Source of the DNA: JANLIQ01 sp964358205
GTDB lineage: Bacteria > Patescibacteriota > UBA1384 > 2-12-FULL-50-11
NCBI GenBank assembly: GCA_964358205.1
Contig: CAYHNZ010000002.1
Coordinates: 1-64,000, forward strand
DNA length: 64,000 bases
Direction of reading: 5' to 3'
Shown: one piece after another, positions 15,614-24,796 of the stretch
How the letters are laid out: every line of letters begins with the position of its first letter
Numbering within the stretch: position 1 is the first letter of the stretch
The notes under the pieces: generated by a model
What the model saw: the letters and a program-made list of their open reading frames with translations, nothing else
The model's database searches: none
Told to the model about the DNA's origin: nothing
Program-made: the position numbers and the translations under genes

Positions 15614-16819
15614 ATGAAAAAAGTTTGGTGGATTATAATTGTCATTGTGCTACTTATTGCCGGAGGGGCAGGTTATTTAGCCCAACGTAAATTTCGGGCC
15701 CGCGAAGCGGTAGCTATTCCGTCTGCTGATAGCAGCCAAAGCGAAAAAGATAGCGCTGCAATAAAGGCCGGGAAACAGCTAACAAATAACAATTGCAAAG
15801 GCGATGGACCAGGTGTGCTGACGAGGCTGCCAATGGACGAGCCGGATTACTCGATGATTTTACCGTATGGATTGATGACAGGCGGTCATGTCACCCCCAT
15901 AGACCATCAGTACTTCTCGCCGACAGTTTTCAACTCACCGCGCGACACCTATCCAGTTTACGCCATGGCCGATTCTAAAATAGTCGACATTCAACCCCGG
16001 ACCAACGACAAAGGGACGGAATACCGCTTTGTGTTTACGATGAGTTGTACCTTTCTTTATTATTACGATTTAGTGACCAGCCTTACACCAGAGCTTCAAA
16101 CGGCGCTCAAGCTGAAGAAATTTGATATTGATGTTAAAGAGGGAGATTTAGTTGGCAGAATTGGTGGCCAAACACTCGATTTTGCAGTTTGGGATACCAC
16201 TAAACCACTAAGGAACTTCGTTAACCCGAAAAGCTATGAAGGTGAAGCCTGGAAAATCTATACTGCTGACCCGCTAGACTACTACAGTGTCGACATTAAG
16301 GCCAAAGCATTAGCCAAATATGTTCGAACCATGGCGCCACTTTCAGGCCGGATCGATTACGATATTGACGGCAAATTAATCGGCAACTGGTTTCTGAAAG
16401 GGTCGGGCGGTTACGCTGGGCCGGGCGATGGGAGATCTGGGTACTGGGCCGGGCACCTGTCTATAGCACCAGAGTATCTCGATAATTCAGCCACAATCGT
16501 TTCTTTCGGCTCGTGGAACGGTGGCGAAGCCAAGCAGTGGATGGCTAAAGACCCGGTCGATCCCGCTACAATCGGGATTGCATCAGGACTGACAAAATAC
16601 GAGCTTTACGGTTTTCAGGAGACTAAAACTGACGGCTCTCGTTGGGATAGTATGTCGCTTTATAACGACCCGAAGGCAAAAGTGAACGCTAATGAGTTTG
16701 GCGGCTGTGTACTTTTCCAACTCACCGACAGTCGAACGCTTAAAGCTGAACAGTTTGCTAATAAGAAGTGCACAGCAGTGAGTAGTTTTAGCGGTCAAGA
16801 AGAAACTTACGAACGGTAG
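15614..16819 (+). CDS. Membrane-anchored M23-like protein, paralogue-like
   Basis: A 401-residue protein starting MKKVWWIIIVIVLLIAGG, an anchor like that of its upstream neighbour, six bases away. Residues about 105-200 look like a degenerate M23 fold (VYAMADSKIVDIQP, then VKEGDLVGRIGGQTLDFAVWD); the catalytic His/Asp set is not visible. The second half (about 225-400) has an unrecognised beta-rich domain with cysteines near GGCVLFQLTD and NKKCTAV. It is probably co-transcribed and extracytoplasmic. The pair could be cell-surface sugar- or peptidoglycan-binding proteins. Confidence 0.6.
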   Translation: MKKVWWIIIVIVLLIAGGAGYLAQRKFRAREAVAIPSADSSQSEKDSAAIKAGKQLTNNNCKGDGPGVLTRLPMDEPDYSMILPYGLMTGGHVTPIDHQYFSPTVFNSPRDTYPVYAMADSKIVDIQPRTNDKGTEYRFVFTMSCTFLYYYDLVTSLTPELQTALKLKKFDIDVKEGDLVGRIGGQTLDFAVWDTTKPLRNFVNPKSYEGEAWKIYTADPLDYYSVDIKAKALAKYVRTMAPLSGRIDYDIDGKLIGNWFLKGSGGYAGPGDGRSGYWAGHLSIAPEYLDNSATIVSFGSWNGGEAKQWMAKDPVDPATIGIASGLTKYELYGFQETKTDGSRWDSMSLYNDPKAKVNANEFGGCVLFQLTDSRTLKAEQFANKKCTAVSSFSGQEETYER

Positions 16820-16833
16820 GATCAATCAAGAAG

Positions 16834-16917
16834 ATGAGTACTATCAGTAATAGTAATTTGTTCTGGATCGCTTTGGTAGCGGTATTGCTGTTCGCCCTTT
16901 ACATTAAATCTCGTTAG
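16834..16917 (+). CDS. 27-residue single-helix membrane peptide
   Basis: The reading frame MSTISNSN then FWIALVAVLLFALYI and KSR is a textbook small transmembrane peptide. It lies 14 bases after the M23-like gene and before a cysteine-rich peptide. The weak AAGAAG upstream is the only initiation signal, so translation is plausible rather than certain. Confidence 0.5.
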   Translation: MSTISNSNLFWIALVAVLLFALYIKSR

Positions 16918-16950
16918 CGTTAAAACGGAAAAAGAAAGGAGGTGAAAAAG

Positions 16951-17115
16951 ATGGAAGAACATTACGCTTGTCCGGGTGGTTGCGGTGGTATGTCGACCGA
17001 CATGAAAGCTTGCGATACCGAGGGTTGCGAAAAAAACGGTCAGATGATGAAGGGGTGCGATTGTCACGATAACGAGCACGCTCAAGTTATGGACGGAACC
17101 GACGAGATTGTCTAG
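16951..17115 (+). CDS. Small cysteine-rich, probably metal-binding peptide
   Basis: A 54-residue peptide behind a strong AGGAGGTG. It has seven regions rich in Cys, His and Met: ACPGGCGGMS, KACDTEGCEKNGQMM and KGCDCHDNEH. Six cysteines plus His suggest two metal sites. I know similar small Cys-rich proteins only as conserved hypotheticals. It could be a metallothionein-like or zinc-structural protein. Confidence 0.75.
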   Translation: MEEHYACPGGCGGMSTDMKACDTEGCEKNGQMMKGCDCHDNEHAQVMDGTDEIV

Positions 17116-17158
17116 CAGGCACCTGTACGCTCGGGGCTGTTACTGGTAAAATTTCAAT

Positions 17159-17686
17159 ATGATGCCTGAAAAACTTCAGACCATAGTTTTTTTAGTTCGT
17201 CACGGCGAGACCGATTCAGGTTATAGTCAGCAAGCCGGTATTGATAGTCAGCGACAGCTGACAGATGTTGGTCGGGAGCAATCCGTCGCCGTCGGGCGAT
17301 ATTTGGCGGCATTTCAGCCAGTGGCAGTTTATTCTAGTCCACTCGATCGCTGTCAAGAAACGGCCAAAATAATTCAATCCGAAATTTCTCCACCCCCACC
17401 CATTATTTTAAATAAGGCGCTATTCGAGGTCTATTCGGCTGTGCCAAAGATACGTCATGAGGTAGGGGAGAGGGGAGAGACGATTTTTACGACTATTCTG
17501 GCCGCGCATAAGGGCGAGCAGGTTGTCGCTGTCACCCATCAATACATTATTGGCTACATTGTTGCTGATTTCTTGAAGATCGAGTATCGCGATCTGCCGT
17601 GCGAATTTGCCGATGTCTACCGCTTGGTTTTTGCTGGCAATATCCTAGTTGAGGCGATGCGTCTCCAGCCAGCCAAGGCAAGGTAG
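17159..17686 (+). CDS. Histidine phosphatase superfamily protein
   Basis: A 175-residue phosphoglycerate-mutase-like enzyme. The phosphohistidine motif is LVRHGETD, a second Arg appears in SSPLDRCQETA, and the second catalytic His in VTHQYIIG. The size suits broad-specificity phosphatases of the GpmB/CobC/SixA group; substrate unknown. An extended -10 (TGGTAAAAT, 17144-17152) ends six bases before the first ATG, supporting this start and a leaderless mRNA. Confidence 0.85.
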   Translation: MMPEKLQTIVFLVRHGETDSGYSQQAGIDSQRQLTDVGREQSVAVGRYLAAFQPVAVYSSPLDRCQETAKIIQSEISPPPPIILNKALFEVYSAVPKIRHEVGERGETIFTTILAAHKGEQVVAVTHQYIIGYIVADFLKIEYRDLPCEFADVYRLVFAGNILVEAMRLQPAKAR

Positions 17687-17722
17687 ATTTAAGAATTTAG
17701 ATTTACGATTCAATAATCAAGA

Positions 17723-18895
17723 ATGATATTTTCGGTTAAACATTCAGCCAAGAATTCCCGAGCCCGAACGGGATTATTATCTACACCCTACGGAGATGTG
17801 CAAACCCCGGTCTTTATGCCGGTGGCGACTTCGGGAGCAGTGAAAACGCTCTCTCCAGAAGAAGTAAAGAGTTTGGGAGCGGAAATAATTTTGGGCAACA
17901 CCTATCATCTCCACTTGCGACCAGGTGAAGAGCTGATCGCCGCTGAAGGCGGTTTACAAAAATGGATGAACTGGCCCGGACCGATTCTCACTGACTCGGG
18001 TGGCTATCAGGCCTTTTCGCTTGGCGCCACCCGCTCGCAACAAGCCAAAACAACTGACGAAGGCGTCCGGTTTTTTTCTCATCTAGATGGCCAGAAATTA
18101 TTCTTTACACCCGAATCAGCAATCGATATTCAACTCAAAATTGGCAGCGACATCGTCATGGTTCTTGACGACTGCGCCCCGTATCCGGCAACAGAGAGGC
18201 GATTGAGCTTGGCAGTTAAGAGAACAGGGGAGTGGGCAACTCGCTCAATAACCCACTGGCAAAAACACTTACATCCGAACCAGAAGGACAGGCCTCTACC
18301 TGTAGAATCTACAGGTAGAGGCCTGTCCTTAACCGAGAAGGGGTTGTTCGGCATTATTCAGGGTGGGATGGATAAAGAACTGCGACGGCAGTCGATGAAA
18401 GACATTCAGGATTTACCATTTGATGGCATTGCCATTGGCGGAGTGTCGGTCGGGGAAGGTAAGGAGAATATGCTCTCGGCGGTGGATTTTATCGCTAGCG
18501 ACTTAGACCCAACCCGTCCGCACTACCTGATGGGTGTTGGTGAGCCGGTCGATCTGATTCGGATGATTGATCGCGGGATCGATATGTTTGATTGCGTCTT
18601 GCCGACGCGCCTAGCGCGCCACGGCGCTTTTTGGACGACTGATTTCCGTCGGGAAAATATTCGCCGAGCCAAATTCACCCAACAATCCGAGCGATTGGAC
18701 GATAAATGCGACTGTCCCACCTGCAGGGTGTACTCGGCGAGCTATCTGCGTCATTTAATAATGATTAACGAAACACTGGGCATGCGTTTATTGTCGATCC
18801 ATAATCTGTGGATTATCTTTGAGTTGATCCGCCAAATCCGCCTCTCAATCGAGGACGATAGTTTTACGACTAGGTTTAAAGACTACCTCACTTAA
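17723..18895 (+). CDS. tgt: tRNA-guanine transglycosylase
   Basis: Exchanges G34 for preQ1 in queuosine tRNAs. The 390-residue protein has the substrate site DSGGYQ, the nucleophile region DCVLPTR, GIIQGG, and the zinc site CDCPTC with a distal His (RHLIMINETLGMRLLSIHN). Residues about 188-203 are encoded by a perfect 47-bp palindrome inserted in frame (18284-18330), between the helix ending HWQKHLHPNQ and the strand GLFGIIQGG; the usual protein is about 15 residues shorter. The surface-loop position probably keeps the enzyme active. Confidence 0.94.
   Translation: MIFSVKHSAKNSRARTGLLSTPYGDVQTPVFMPVATSGAVKTLSPEEVKSLGAEIILGNTYHLHLRPGEELIAAEGGLQKWMNWPGPILTDSGGYQAFSLGATRSQQAKTTDEGVRFFSHLDGQKLFFTPESAIDIQLKIGSDIVMVLDDCAPYPATERRLSLAVKRTGEWATRSITHWQKHLHPNQKDRPLPVESTGRGLSLTEKGLFGIIQGGMDKELRRQSMKDIQDLPFDGIAIGGVSVGEGKENMLSAVDFIASDLDPTRPHYLMGVGEPVDLIRMIDRGIDMFDCVLPTRLARHGAFWTTDFRRENIRRAKFTQQSERLDDKCDCPTCRVYSASYLRHLIMINETLGMRLLSIHNLWIIFELIRQIRLSIEDDSFTTRFKDYLT
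18284..18330 (+). repeat. Perfect 47-bp palindrome inside tgt
   Basis: Two 23-bp arms are exact reverse complements around one central base at 18307. Each arm begins AAGGACAGGCCTCTACCTG. The insert keeps the tgt frame and encodes a Lys/Asp/Arg/Pro-rich loop. It resembles the behaviour of Rickettsia palindromic elements, not their sequence. Confidence 0.95.
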
Positions 18896-18922
18896 CATCC
18901 TAACTTCTGGTATATTTAACTG

Positions 18923-19225
18923 ATGGTGGAGAGGGGAAAGGGGCCAGAATTTCCAACAGGGGCGCCCGAAATAGAAGCGGCACCGAATTTTTCGGGGGAA
19001 GGTAATTTTCTTAATCCCGAACATGACTCGACCGATCCAACGCCAGCCGCTCCCGAGAACATACCGACTCCAACCTCACCAACCCCAGAACAACCAGCTG
19101 ATTCAACTGGACCTATCGCCACTGAAAGAGCCGAAATATTAAATATTTCAGACAGCGGGGACCCACTAGCGACCCAAGATACGATGGAGGGAATATTTTT
19201 AGCGGGGACTGAAACGAATGAGTGA
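18923..19225 (+). CDS. Disordered Pro/Glu-rich protein heading the ATPase operon
   Basis: A 100-residue protein with no fold motif; Pro, Thr, Glu, Ser and Gly dominate and the chain is acidic. TATATT with an upstream TG ends six bases before ATG, so the mRNA should be leaderless. Its stop overlaps the next start by eight bases (ATGAGTGA), so it is coupled to the two ATPase genes. Possibly a partner or adaptor of those proteins. Confidence 0.6.
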   Translation: MVERGKGPEFPTGAPEIEAAPNFSGEGNFLNPEHDSTDPTPAAPENIPTPTSPTPEQPADSTGPIATERAEILNISDSGDPLATQDTMEGIFLAGTETNE

Positions 19226-21650
19226 TTTATTGCCGACCTACCTTATCTACACCATTTTGGCCGCAATTGTCATCCTGCCGTTGGCGTTAATGTGGTTTTT
19301 TCGTTATTGGCAAAAAAAAGACGCCCTTGGCGATGTCAACTCTTTAGTTTGCTTACTAGTGTCGCTTCCAAAAGAAGCCACCGCCGATCCGCACGCCGCC
19401 AATGAACCGGTCAAGGACTTCAAGGGTCTGATTGCGCCAATGGAGCAGTTTTATTCAGCACTGACGACAACTATTCACCAACGACATTTTATCGACTGGC
19501 TTTTTAGTACCCCCGCTCACATTAGTTTTGAAATATACTCTGTCGGAGGGGTCATATCTTTTGGAGTCGTTTGTCCAAAAAGGATTCGAACAATTGTCGA
19601 ACGACAAGTTCACAGTTTTTTCCCCAACGCCCAAATAAATATCGGCGTCCCCCCGAAGGTTTTCACTAGCGAACAAGCCAATGTCTCGGGCGTTGTATTC
19701 GAGCAAGGCAAGAACTTTGTTCTGCCCCTCAAAACCTATCAGTATCTCGAAGCCGATCCGCTCAACACCCTAACAACAGCGTTGACCAAACTGCAGGGTT
19801 CGGGCGCCGCAACAATTCAAATGTTGATTCGACCGATTAGCGATAACTGGCGGATGCACACTGGTATTGCCAGCGGTCATGTCGTGGCCAATAAAATGCA
19901 CCTCGTCAATCGGACCGGCACCTCGCGAATTATTGGCACAATCGGCGAGGCAATAAAGACTACCCCACACGCAGAAATCTCCAAGCAAACCCAGCGCTCA
20001 CCAGCGCAAGAAGAGTTACTAAAAGCCCTTCAAGAAAAAGGCAATAAGACCGGTTTCGAAACGATCATTCGAGTGCTAGCGACTGGCGATACTCCGACCG
20101 CAGCCACCGAAAACACCAAAGCATTAATCAGCGCCTTCTCCCAGTTTTACTCGCCGCAGTTAAATAGTTTAAAGTACCGTCAGGTCGACCAAAAACGAAT
20201 TTCGCGTGACTATCTGCTCCGACTGTTTTCTGGAGCGCCAAAGATGATTTTGAATGTTGAAGAACTGGCTAGCATTTATCATTTTCCCAATCGTTACAGC
20301 GAAGTCCCGGGGATGAAGTGGGTCTTGGCCAAAACCTTGCCGTCGCCACCAAACTTACCAAAAGATGGGGTGGTCATCGGTGAAAGTAATTATCGAGGCG
20401 AGAAGAATTTAATTCGACTCCAAGATGAGGATCGCCGTCGTCATATTTTCATGATCGGTAAGACCGGTACTGGTAAAACTACGCTCTTCGAAACGATGAT
20501 CGAACAGGATATGTATAACGGCAAGGGACTATGCTTTATTGACCCTCTTGGCGATGCCGTTGAGTCGTTACTAAAAAAAGTGCCAACCCACCGCGCTAAC
20601 GACGTCATCGTCTTCGACCCGTCTGATATTCAATTCCCGCTAGGTTTAAATTTATTGGAATATACTAAACCAGAGGAAAAGGACTTTTTAATTCAAGAGG
20701 TAATCGAAATTTTCTACAAGCTTTTCGACCCGAATCGGACCGGCATCGTTGGACCGCAATGGGAACACTGGGCTCGTAACGCCGCCTTGACGGTGATGAG
20801 TCGTCCGGAAGGCGGTAGCTTAATTGATCTGCCTCGACTGTTTACCGATGACGCTTTTCGGGAGCAATCGGTTTCCTATGTGACTGACCCGGTCGTTAAA
20901 GCCTTCTGGGAGCAACAGCTGGCCAAAACCGCCGATTTTCACAAATCGGAAATGTACAACTATTTCATTTCTAAATTTGGCCGGTTTATGACTAACGACT
21001 TAATGCGTAACATCATCGGTCAAACCAAAAGTTCATTTGATTTAAGAGAATTGATGGATTCGGGCAAAATCCTGTTTGTTAACTTAGCCAAAGGTAAGAT
21101 TGGCGAAATAAACTCTAACCTTTTAGGATTAATTCTAGTTTCAAAAATCCAGGTGGCGGCCTTCAGTCGGGCTGATACTCCCGAAGAACAGCGGAAAGAT
21201 TTTTATCTTTATGTCGATGAGTTCCAGAACTTTACCACCGATACATTCGCGACGATTCTGGCCGAAGCTCGCAAGTACCGGCTCAACCTAAATGTCACCA
21301 ACCAATATTTCGCCCAACTAACCGAACACATTCGCGACGCCGTCATCGGTAATGTCGGGACGCTCATTTCGTACCGCATCGGCGCCGAGGACGGCGAATA
21401 CCTAGTCAAGGAAATGCCTGGGCTGACGGCCGAAGATCTAACCAACCTTGATCGGTTCCAAGCCTATGTTAAACTACTGATTGATTTGACGCCAAGCAAA
21501 CCCTTCTCACTCTCCGGCATTAAAAGCCCTAACGCTGGTTCAGTTGAAATGTCCGATTGGCTAAAAAAAGCTACCCGGGCTAAATACACCAAGCCACCAG
21601 TTGTTTTTGCGCCGATTGCCGCACCAGTCAAAACTACACCAAAACCATGA
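19218..21650 (+). CDS. TraD/VirB4-like membrane ATPase 1
   Basis: An 810-residue protein. Residues 5-27 form a membrane helix. About 30-400 is an N-terminal domain; the P-loop is GKTGTGKTT near residue 415, followed by CFIDPLGDAVESLL. Walker B is FYLYVDEFQNF near 662, followed by the EARKYRLNLNVTNQY sensor region. This is the HerA/FtsK-like type IV secretion coupling class (TraG/TraD/VirB4-like). It overlaps the next gene by four bases. In related genomes such pairs are taken as DNA- or protein-translocation motors; the substrate here is unknown. Confidence 0.8.
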   Translation: MSDLLPTYLIYTILAAIVILPLALMWFFRYWQKKDALGDVNSLVCLLVSLPKEATADPHAANEPVKDFKGLIAPMEQFYSALTTTIHQRHFIDWLFSTPAHISFEIYSVGGVISFGVVCPKRIRTIVERQVHSFFPNAQINIGVPPKVFTSEQANVSGVVFEQGKNFVLPLKTYQYLEADPLNTLTTALTKLQGSGAATIQMLIRPISDNWRMHTGIASGHVVANKMHLVNRTGTSRIIGTIGEAIKTTPHAEISKQTQRSPAQEELLKALQEKGNKTGFETIIRVLATGDTPTAATENTKALISAFSQFYSPQLNSLKYRQVDQKRISRDYLLRLFSGAPKMILNVEELASIYHFPNRYSEVPGMKWVLAKTLPSPPNLPKDGVVIGESNYRGEKNLIRLQDEDRRRHIFMIGKTGTGKTTLFETMIEQDMYNGKGLCFIDPLGDAVESLLKKVPTHRANDVIVFDPSDIQFPLGLNLLEYTKPEEKDFLIQEVIEIFYKLFDPNRTGIVGPQWEHWARNAALTVMSRPEGGSLIDLPRLFTDDAFREQSVSYVTDPVVKAFWEQQLAKTADFHKSEMYNYFISKFGRFMTNDLMRNIIGQTKSSFDLRELMDSGKILFVNLAKGKIGEINSNLLGLILVSKIQVAAFSRADTPEEQRKDFYLYVDEFQNFTTDTFATILAEARKYRLNLNVTNQYFAQLTEHIRDAVIGNVGTLISYRIGAEDGEYLVKEMPGLTAEDLTNLDRFQAYVKLLIDLTPSKPFSLSGIKSPNAGSVEMSDWLKKATRAKYTKPPVVFAPIAAPVKTTPKP

Positions 21651-24600
21651 CCGTATCAGCAATCAATTATTTATTCTCGGGTTTATTTTTGTTTGGGGCG
21701 TTATTATTGTGGTATCGATCGGTCAGAATGAGAAAGAAGATAGATTGGAGCGAGCCGACCGAGTATACCCTCATTTCAATTTCAGTACCCAAAAACAATG
21801 AGCGAACGCCCCAGGCGGCCGAACAAATGTTCGCCACATTGCATGGCATTTTTCGTGACGGCGCCACAGTCCAGCCGCACGTCAGCTTTGAGGTAGTTTC
21901 AAAAGCCAAATCAATTCGTTTCTATACCTTCATCCCGAAAGAGTTAAAAGAGTTTGTCGTTAGTCAAATTTTTGCTCAATACCCAACAGTCGAAATCGAT
22001 ATTATCGATCCCGATGACGATTACACCCATCTGGCAGAGGGCAAACAAATTGCCGCTACCGAACTTGATCTCAAGAAGCCCGCCCCATTTCCGATTAAAA
22101 CTTTTCAGAGCTTTGAAGTTGATCCGCTCTCGTCAATTACCGGTGTTTTAAGCTCAACGAGTGAGAGCGAGGAAATATGGATTCAAGTTTTGGTTCGGCC
22201 GATTGACGATGATTGGCAGGAGTTGGGTAAGGCCGAAATCAAGAAAATCAAAGAACCCGGACCAAAATCGATGAGCTTTGGTCAGCTGATAGCGACCGAG
22301 GTTAAGACGGTCTTATTTGATTTAGTTAAACACATTGTTACCGGACCGCCCGGAGAGGATAAAAAGAAGGATGAGAAGAAAAAAGACGACAAAGACAATC
22401 AAGAAAATGCCGCCGCCAAAGCGATCGAAGAGAAAATTACTAAACTTGGTTTCGCTACAAATATTCGGATACTGGCCGCCGCCAACGATGAGTACTCTGC
22501 TCGAGCCAAACTAGAACAAACCGTTGGCGCCTTCAAGCAATTCAATACCATCAACCTCAACGCTTTTATAGCCAAAGCCATTACCAGCGACGAGCAAGCC
22601 CATCAATTCTTTCGCGATCGAACTTTCGGCGACAGCTCGATGATTTTTAACATCACCGAGCTAGCCTCGATTTATCACTACCCATCTCAAACCGTTGTCA
22701 CGCCAACTATTGCTTGGGCCGGTTCAAAAAAGGGCGAACCACCAGCCAACCTACCGTTAGACGGAACTATACCATCGGATGAATTGACAGTTTTCGGCCA
22801 GACCAACTTCCGTAACGAAGTTAAAAGATTTGGCATAAAAAAGAAAGACCGGCGATTACATATGTACATCATTGGTAAAACTGGTACCGGTAAGTCGACG
22901 TTGATGGAGAATATGATTATCGACGATATTGTTGAGGGCAGGGGAATGGCTGTTGTTGATCCGCACGGCTCACTCATTCAGCATGTTTTAGAATTTATTC
23001 CCGCCAGCCGCTTACAAGATGTTATTTATTTTAACCCGGCCGATCACGATCATCCAGTTGGCTTCAACCTGCTAGAAAATGTTAATCCCGAGCAGAAAAA
23101 CATTGTGGCTTCCGGCGTGGTCGGTATCATGGAAAAGATCTTCGGTGAAGTATCTTGGGGTCCACGACTGGAATACATCTTGCGCAACGTCATCCTGGCA
23201 CTGCTGGAGTATCCCAACTCCACTTTTATGGGGATCATGCGCTTACTGACCGACAATGCTTATCGACGAATGGTCTTGAATGAAGTTAAGGATCCGGTCA
23301 TCCGCGATTTCTTTATTAATGAATTTGAAAAGTACGAGCCAAAATTTCGAACGGAAGCAATTGCGCCGATTCAAAATAAGGTTGGCCAGTTTCTGTCGGC
23401 CTCAACAATTCGGAACATTGTTGGCCAGCCAAAATCAACCATTGATATTCGACGTATTATGGACGAGGGCAAAATTTTACTGGCCGACTTATCGATCGGC
23501 AAAATCGGTGAAGATAATTCAGCTTTGCTCGGCTCAATGCTGATCACCAAAATTCAACTGGCGGCGATGGGTCGAGTGGACGTGGCTGAAGACGAACGCC
23601 GCGATTTCTATTTATATGTTGATGAGTTTCAGAATTTTGCCACTGAATCGTTCGCGACCATTTTGTCGGAGGCCCGTAAGTATCGGCTCAACCTGGCTAT
23701 GGCTAACCAATATACGGCCCAAATGCCGGAAGCTGTCTCTAACGCCGTCTTTGGCAATGTCGGGACGATGGTTAGTTTTCGAGTTGGGGCGCAGGATGCC
23801 GATGTCTTGGTTAAAGAGTACGAGCCGATTTTTGACTCTAACGATCTAGTTAATCTAGATAACTATCAAATCTATCTCAAAATGGCGATTGATGGAGTAA
23901 CGGTTCCAGCATTTTCGGCTGGTACTTTACCGCCCCGGACGGAGAAAACCAATCTTGTTGATCAGATAATCGCCAACAGTCGCCAGATGTACTCGCGGCC
24001 AGTCGAGGAAGTAGAGGATTATATTACCGAATGGTCAGCACCAATTAATCTATCGGATCCATCAAAGCAAACTGTCCCCCAGCCTTACGAAGAACTGAAG
24101 ACTAAAACTAATGCCTTTAGTGAAGCCCCAAATCCCAAACCCCAAATCCCAAACAACGACCGAATCCAATCCCAAAATCTCAAAGAAGGGAATGGTGATA
24201 TGATGAAACTTGAAGTAGGGGATGGCGAAGAAAAAAGGGGAGTCGCTGAAGCACCTAAGGTTTTTGAGGAAGAGGGGAATGAGGCAACAAAAGTAGCTAA
24301 GGCCCAGCTGGGTCGGGTAGAATTGCCCGAGGGTGTTAAGACCGAAATAATCAAAGACAGGTTCGACCGACAGTGGTATGCGGTGACGGAAGGGGACAAG
24401 AATCACGAATTAGGAATTAAGAATTACGAATTACAAGATAGTAGTGCGGAAGAGTCTAGTGCCCAGTCCCCAGTTCTTAGTCCCACTGAAAGTAGGGGAG
24501 GGGGGCGAGTCGAAGAAGGGTCTAGCCCCCAGTCCCAAGATCCTACCAGTCCCCAGTTCCTAGCTCCTAGTTCCGACGATTCAAAAAATACACAGCCTGC

Positions 24601-24796
24601 CGTTCAGAGCGGGCCCGCCAGCTACGCCAGTGAGACACAGACGAGCTTGGCGGGCAGGGGAGTCGGGTCGGAAAGTGACCGTTTAATATCCTGGGATGAT
24701 GCCGAACAGCTTGGTATTGAGGCGTCACCAGCAGATGTTGAGCCAGCTAAAAGTGATTCCGATCATGGGTTAACGCCCTTAGACGAAATCCGTTAA
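21647..24796 (+). CDS. TraD/VirB4-like membrane ATPase 2 with long disordered tail
   Basis: A 1049-residue paralogue of the upstream ATPase. It has an N-terminal membrane helix, a Lys/Asp/Glu-rich insert near 235-255, P-loop GKTGTGKST near 410 with AVVDPHGSLIQHVL, and Walker B FYLYVDEFQNF near 654 with EARKYRLNLAMANQY. The ATPase core ends near residue 790. The remaining 260 residues are low complexity and are encoded partly by heptamer repeats (24126-24575) and a GGCGGGCAGG-type palindrome (24620-24658), that is, by intergenic-type repeats read in frame. Together the two ATPases may form a hetero-hexamer. Confidence 0.8.
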   Translation: MTVSAINYLFSGLFLFGALLLWYRSVRMRKKIDWSEPTEYTLISISVPKNNERTPQAAEQMFATLHGIFRDGATVQPHVSFEVVSKAKSIRFYTFIPKELKEFVVSQIFAQYPTVEIDIIDPDDDYTHLAEGKQIAATELDLKKPAPFPIKTFQSFEVDPLSSITGVLSSTSESEEIWIQVLVRPIDDDWQELGKAEIKKIKEPGPKSMSFGQLIATEVKTVLFDLVKHIVTGPPGEDKKKDEKKKDDKDNQENAAAKAIEEKITKLGFATNIRILAAANDEYSARAKLEQTVGAFKQFNTINLNAFIAKAITSDEQAHQFFRDRTFGDSSMIFNITELASIYHYPSQTVVTPTIAWAGSKKGEPPANLPLDGTIPSDELTVFGQTNFRNEVKRFGIKKKDRRLHMYIIGKTGTGKSTLMENMIIDDIVEGRGMAVVDPHGSLIQHVLEFIPASRLQDVIYFNPADHDHPVGFNLLENVNPEQKNIVASGVVGIMEKIFGEVSWGPRLEYILRNVILALLEYPNSTFMGIMRLLTDNAYRRMVLNEVKDPVIRDFFINEFEKYEPKFRTEAIAPIQNKVGQFLSASTIRNIVGQPKSTIDIRRIMDEGKILLADLSIGKIGEDNSALLGSMLITKIQLAAMGRVDVAEDERRDFYLYVDEFQNFATESFATILSEARKYRLNLAMANQYTAQMPEAVSNAVFGNVGTMVSFRVGAQDADVLVKEYEPIFDSNDLVNLDNYQIYLKMAIDGVTVPAFSAGTLPPRTEKTNLVDQIIANSRQMYSRPVEEVEDYITEWSAPINLSDPSKQTVPQPYEELKTKTNAFSEAPNPKPQIPNNDRIQSQNLKEGNGDMMKLEVGDGEEKRGVAEAPKVFEEEGNEATKVAKAQLGRVELPEGVKTEIIKDRFDRQWYAVTEGDKNHELGIKNYELQDSSAEESSAQSPVLSPTESRGGGRVEEGSSPQSQDPTSPQFLAPSSDDSKNTQPAVQSGPASYASETQTSLAGRGVGSESDRLISWDDAEQLGIEASPADVEPAKSDSDHGLTPLDEIR
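24126..24575 (+). repeat. Heptamer tandem repeats within the ATPase tail
   Basis: Several 7-base families occur in coding DNA: CCCAAAT/CCCAAAC near 24126-24156, AATTACG-like near 24402-24435, and CCCAGTC/CCTAGTT near 24461-24484 and 24526-24575. The same kinds occur between genes elsewhere in the window. Confidence 0.75.
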
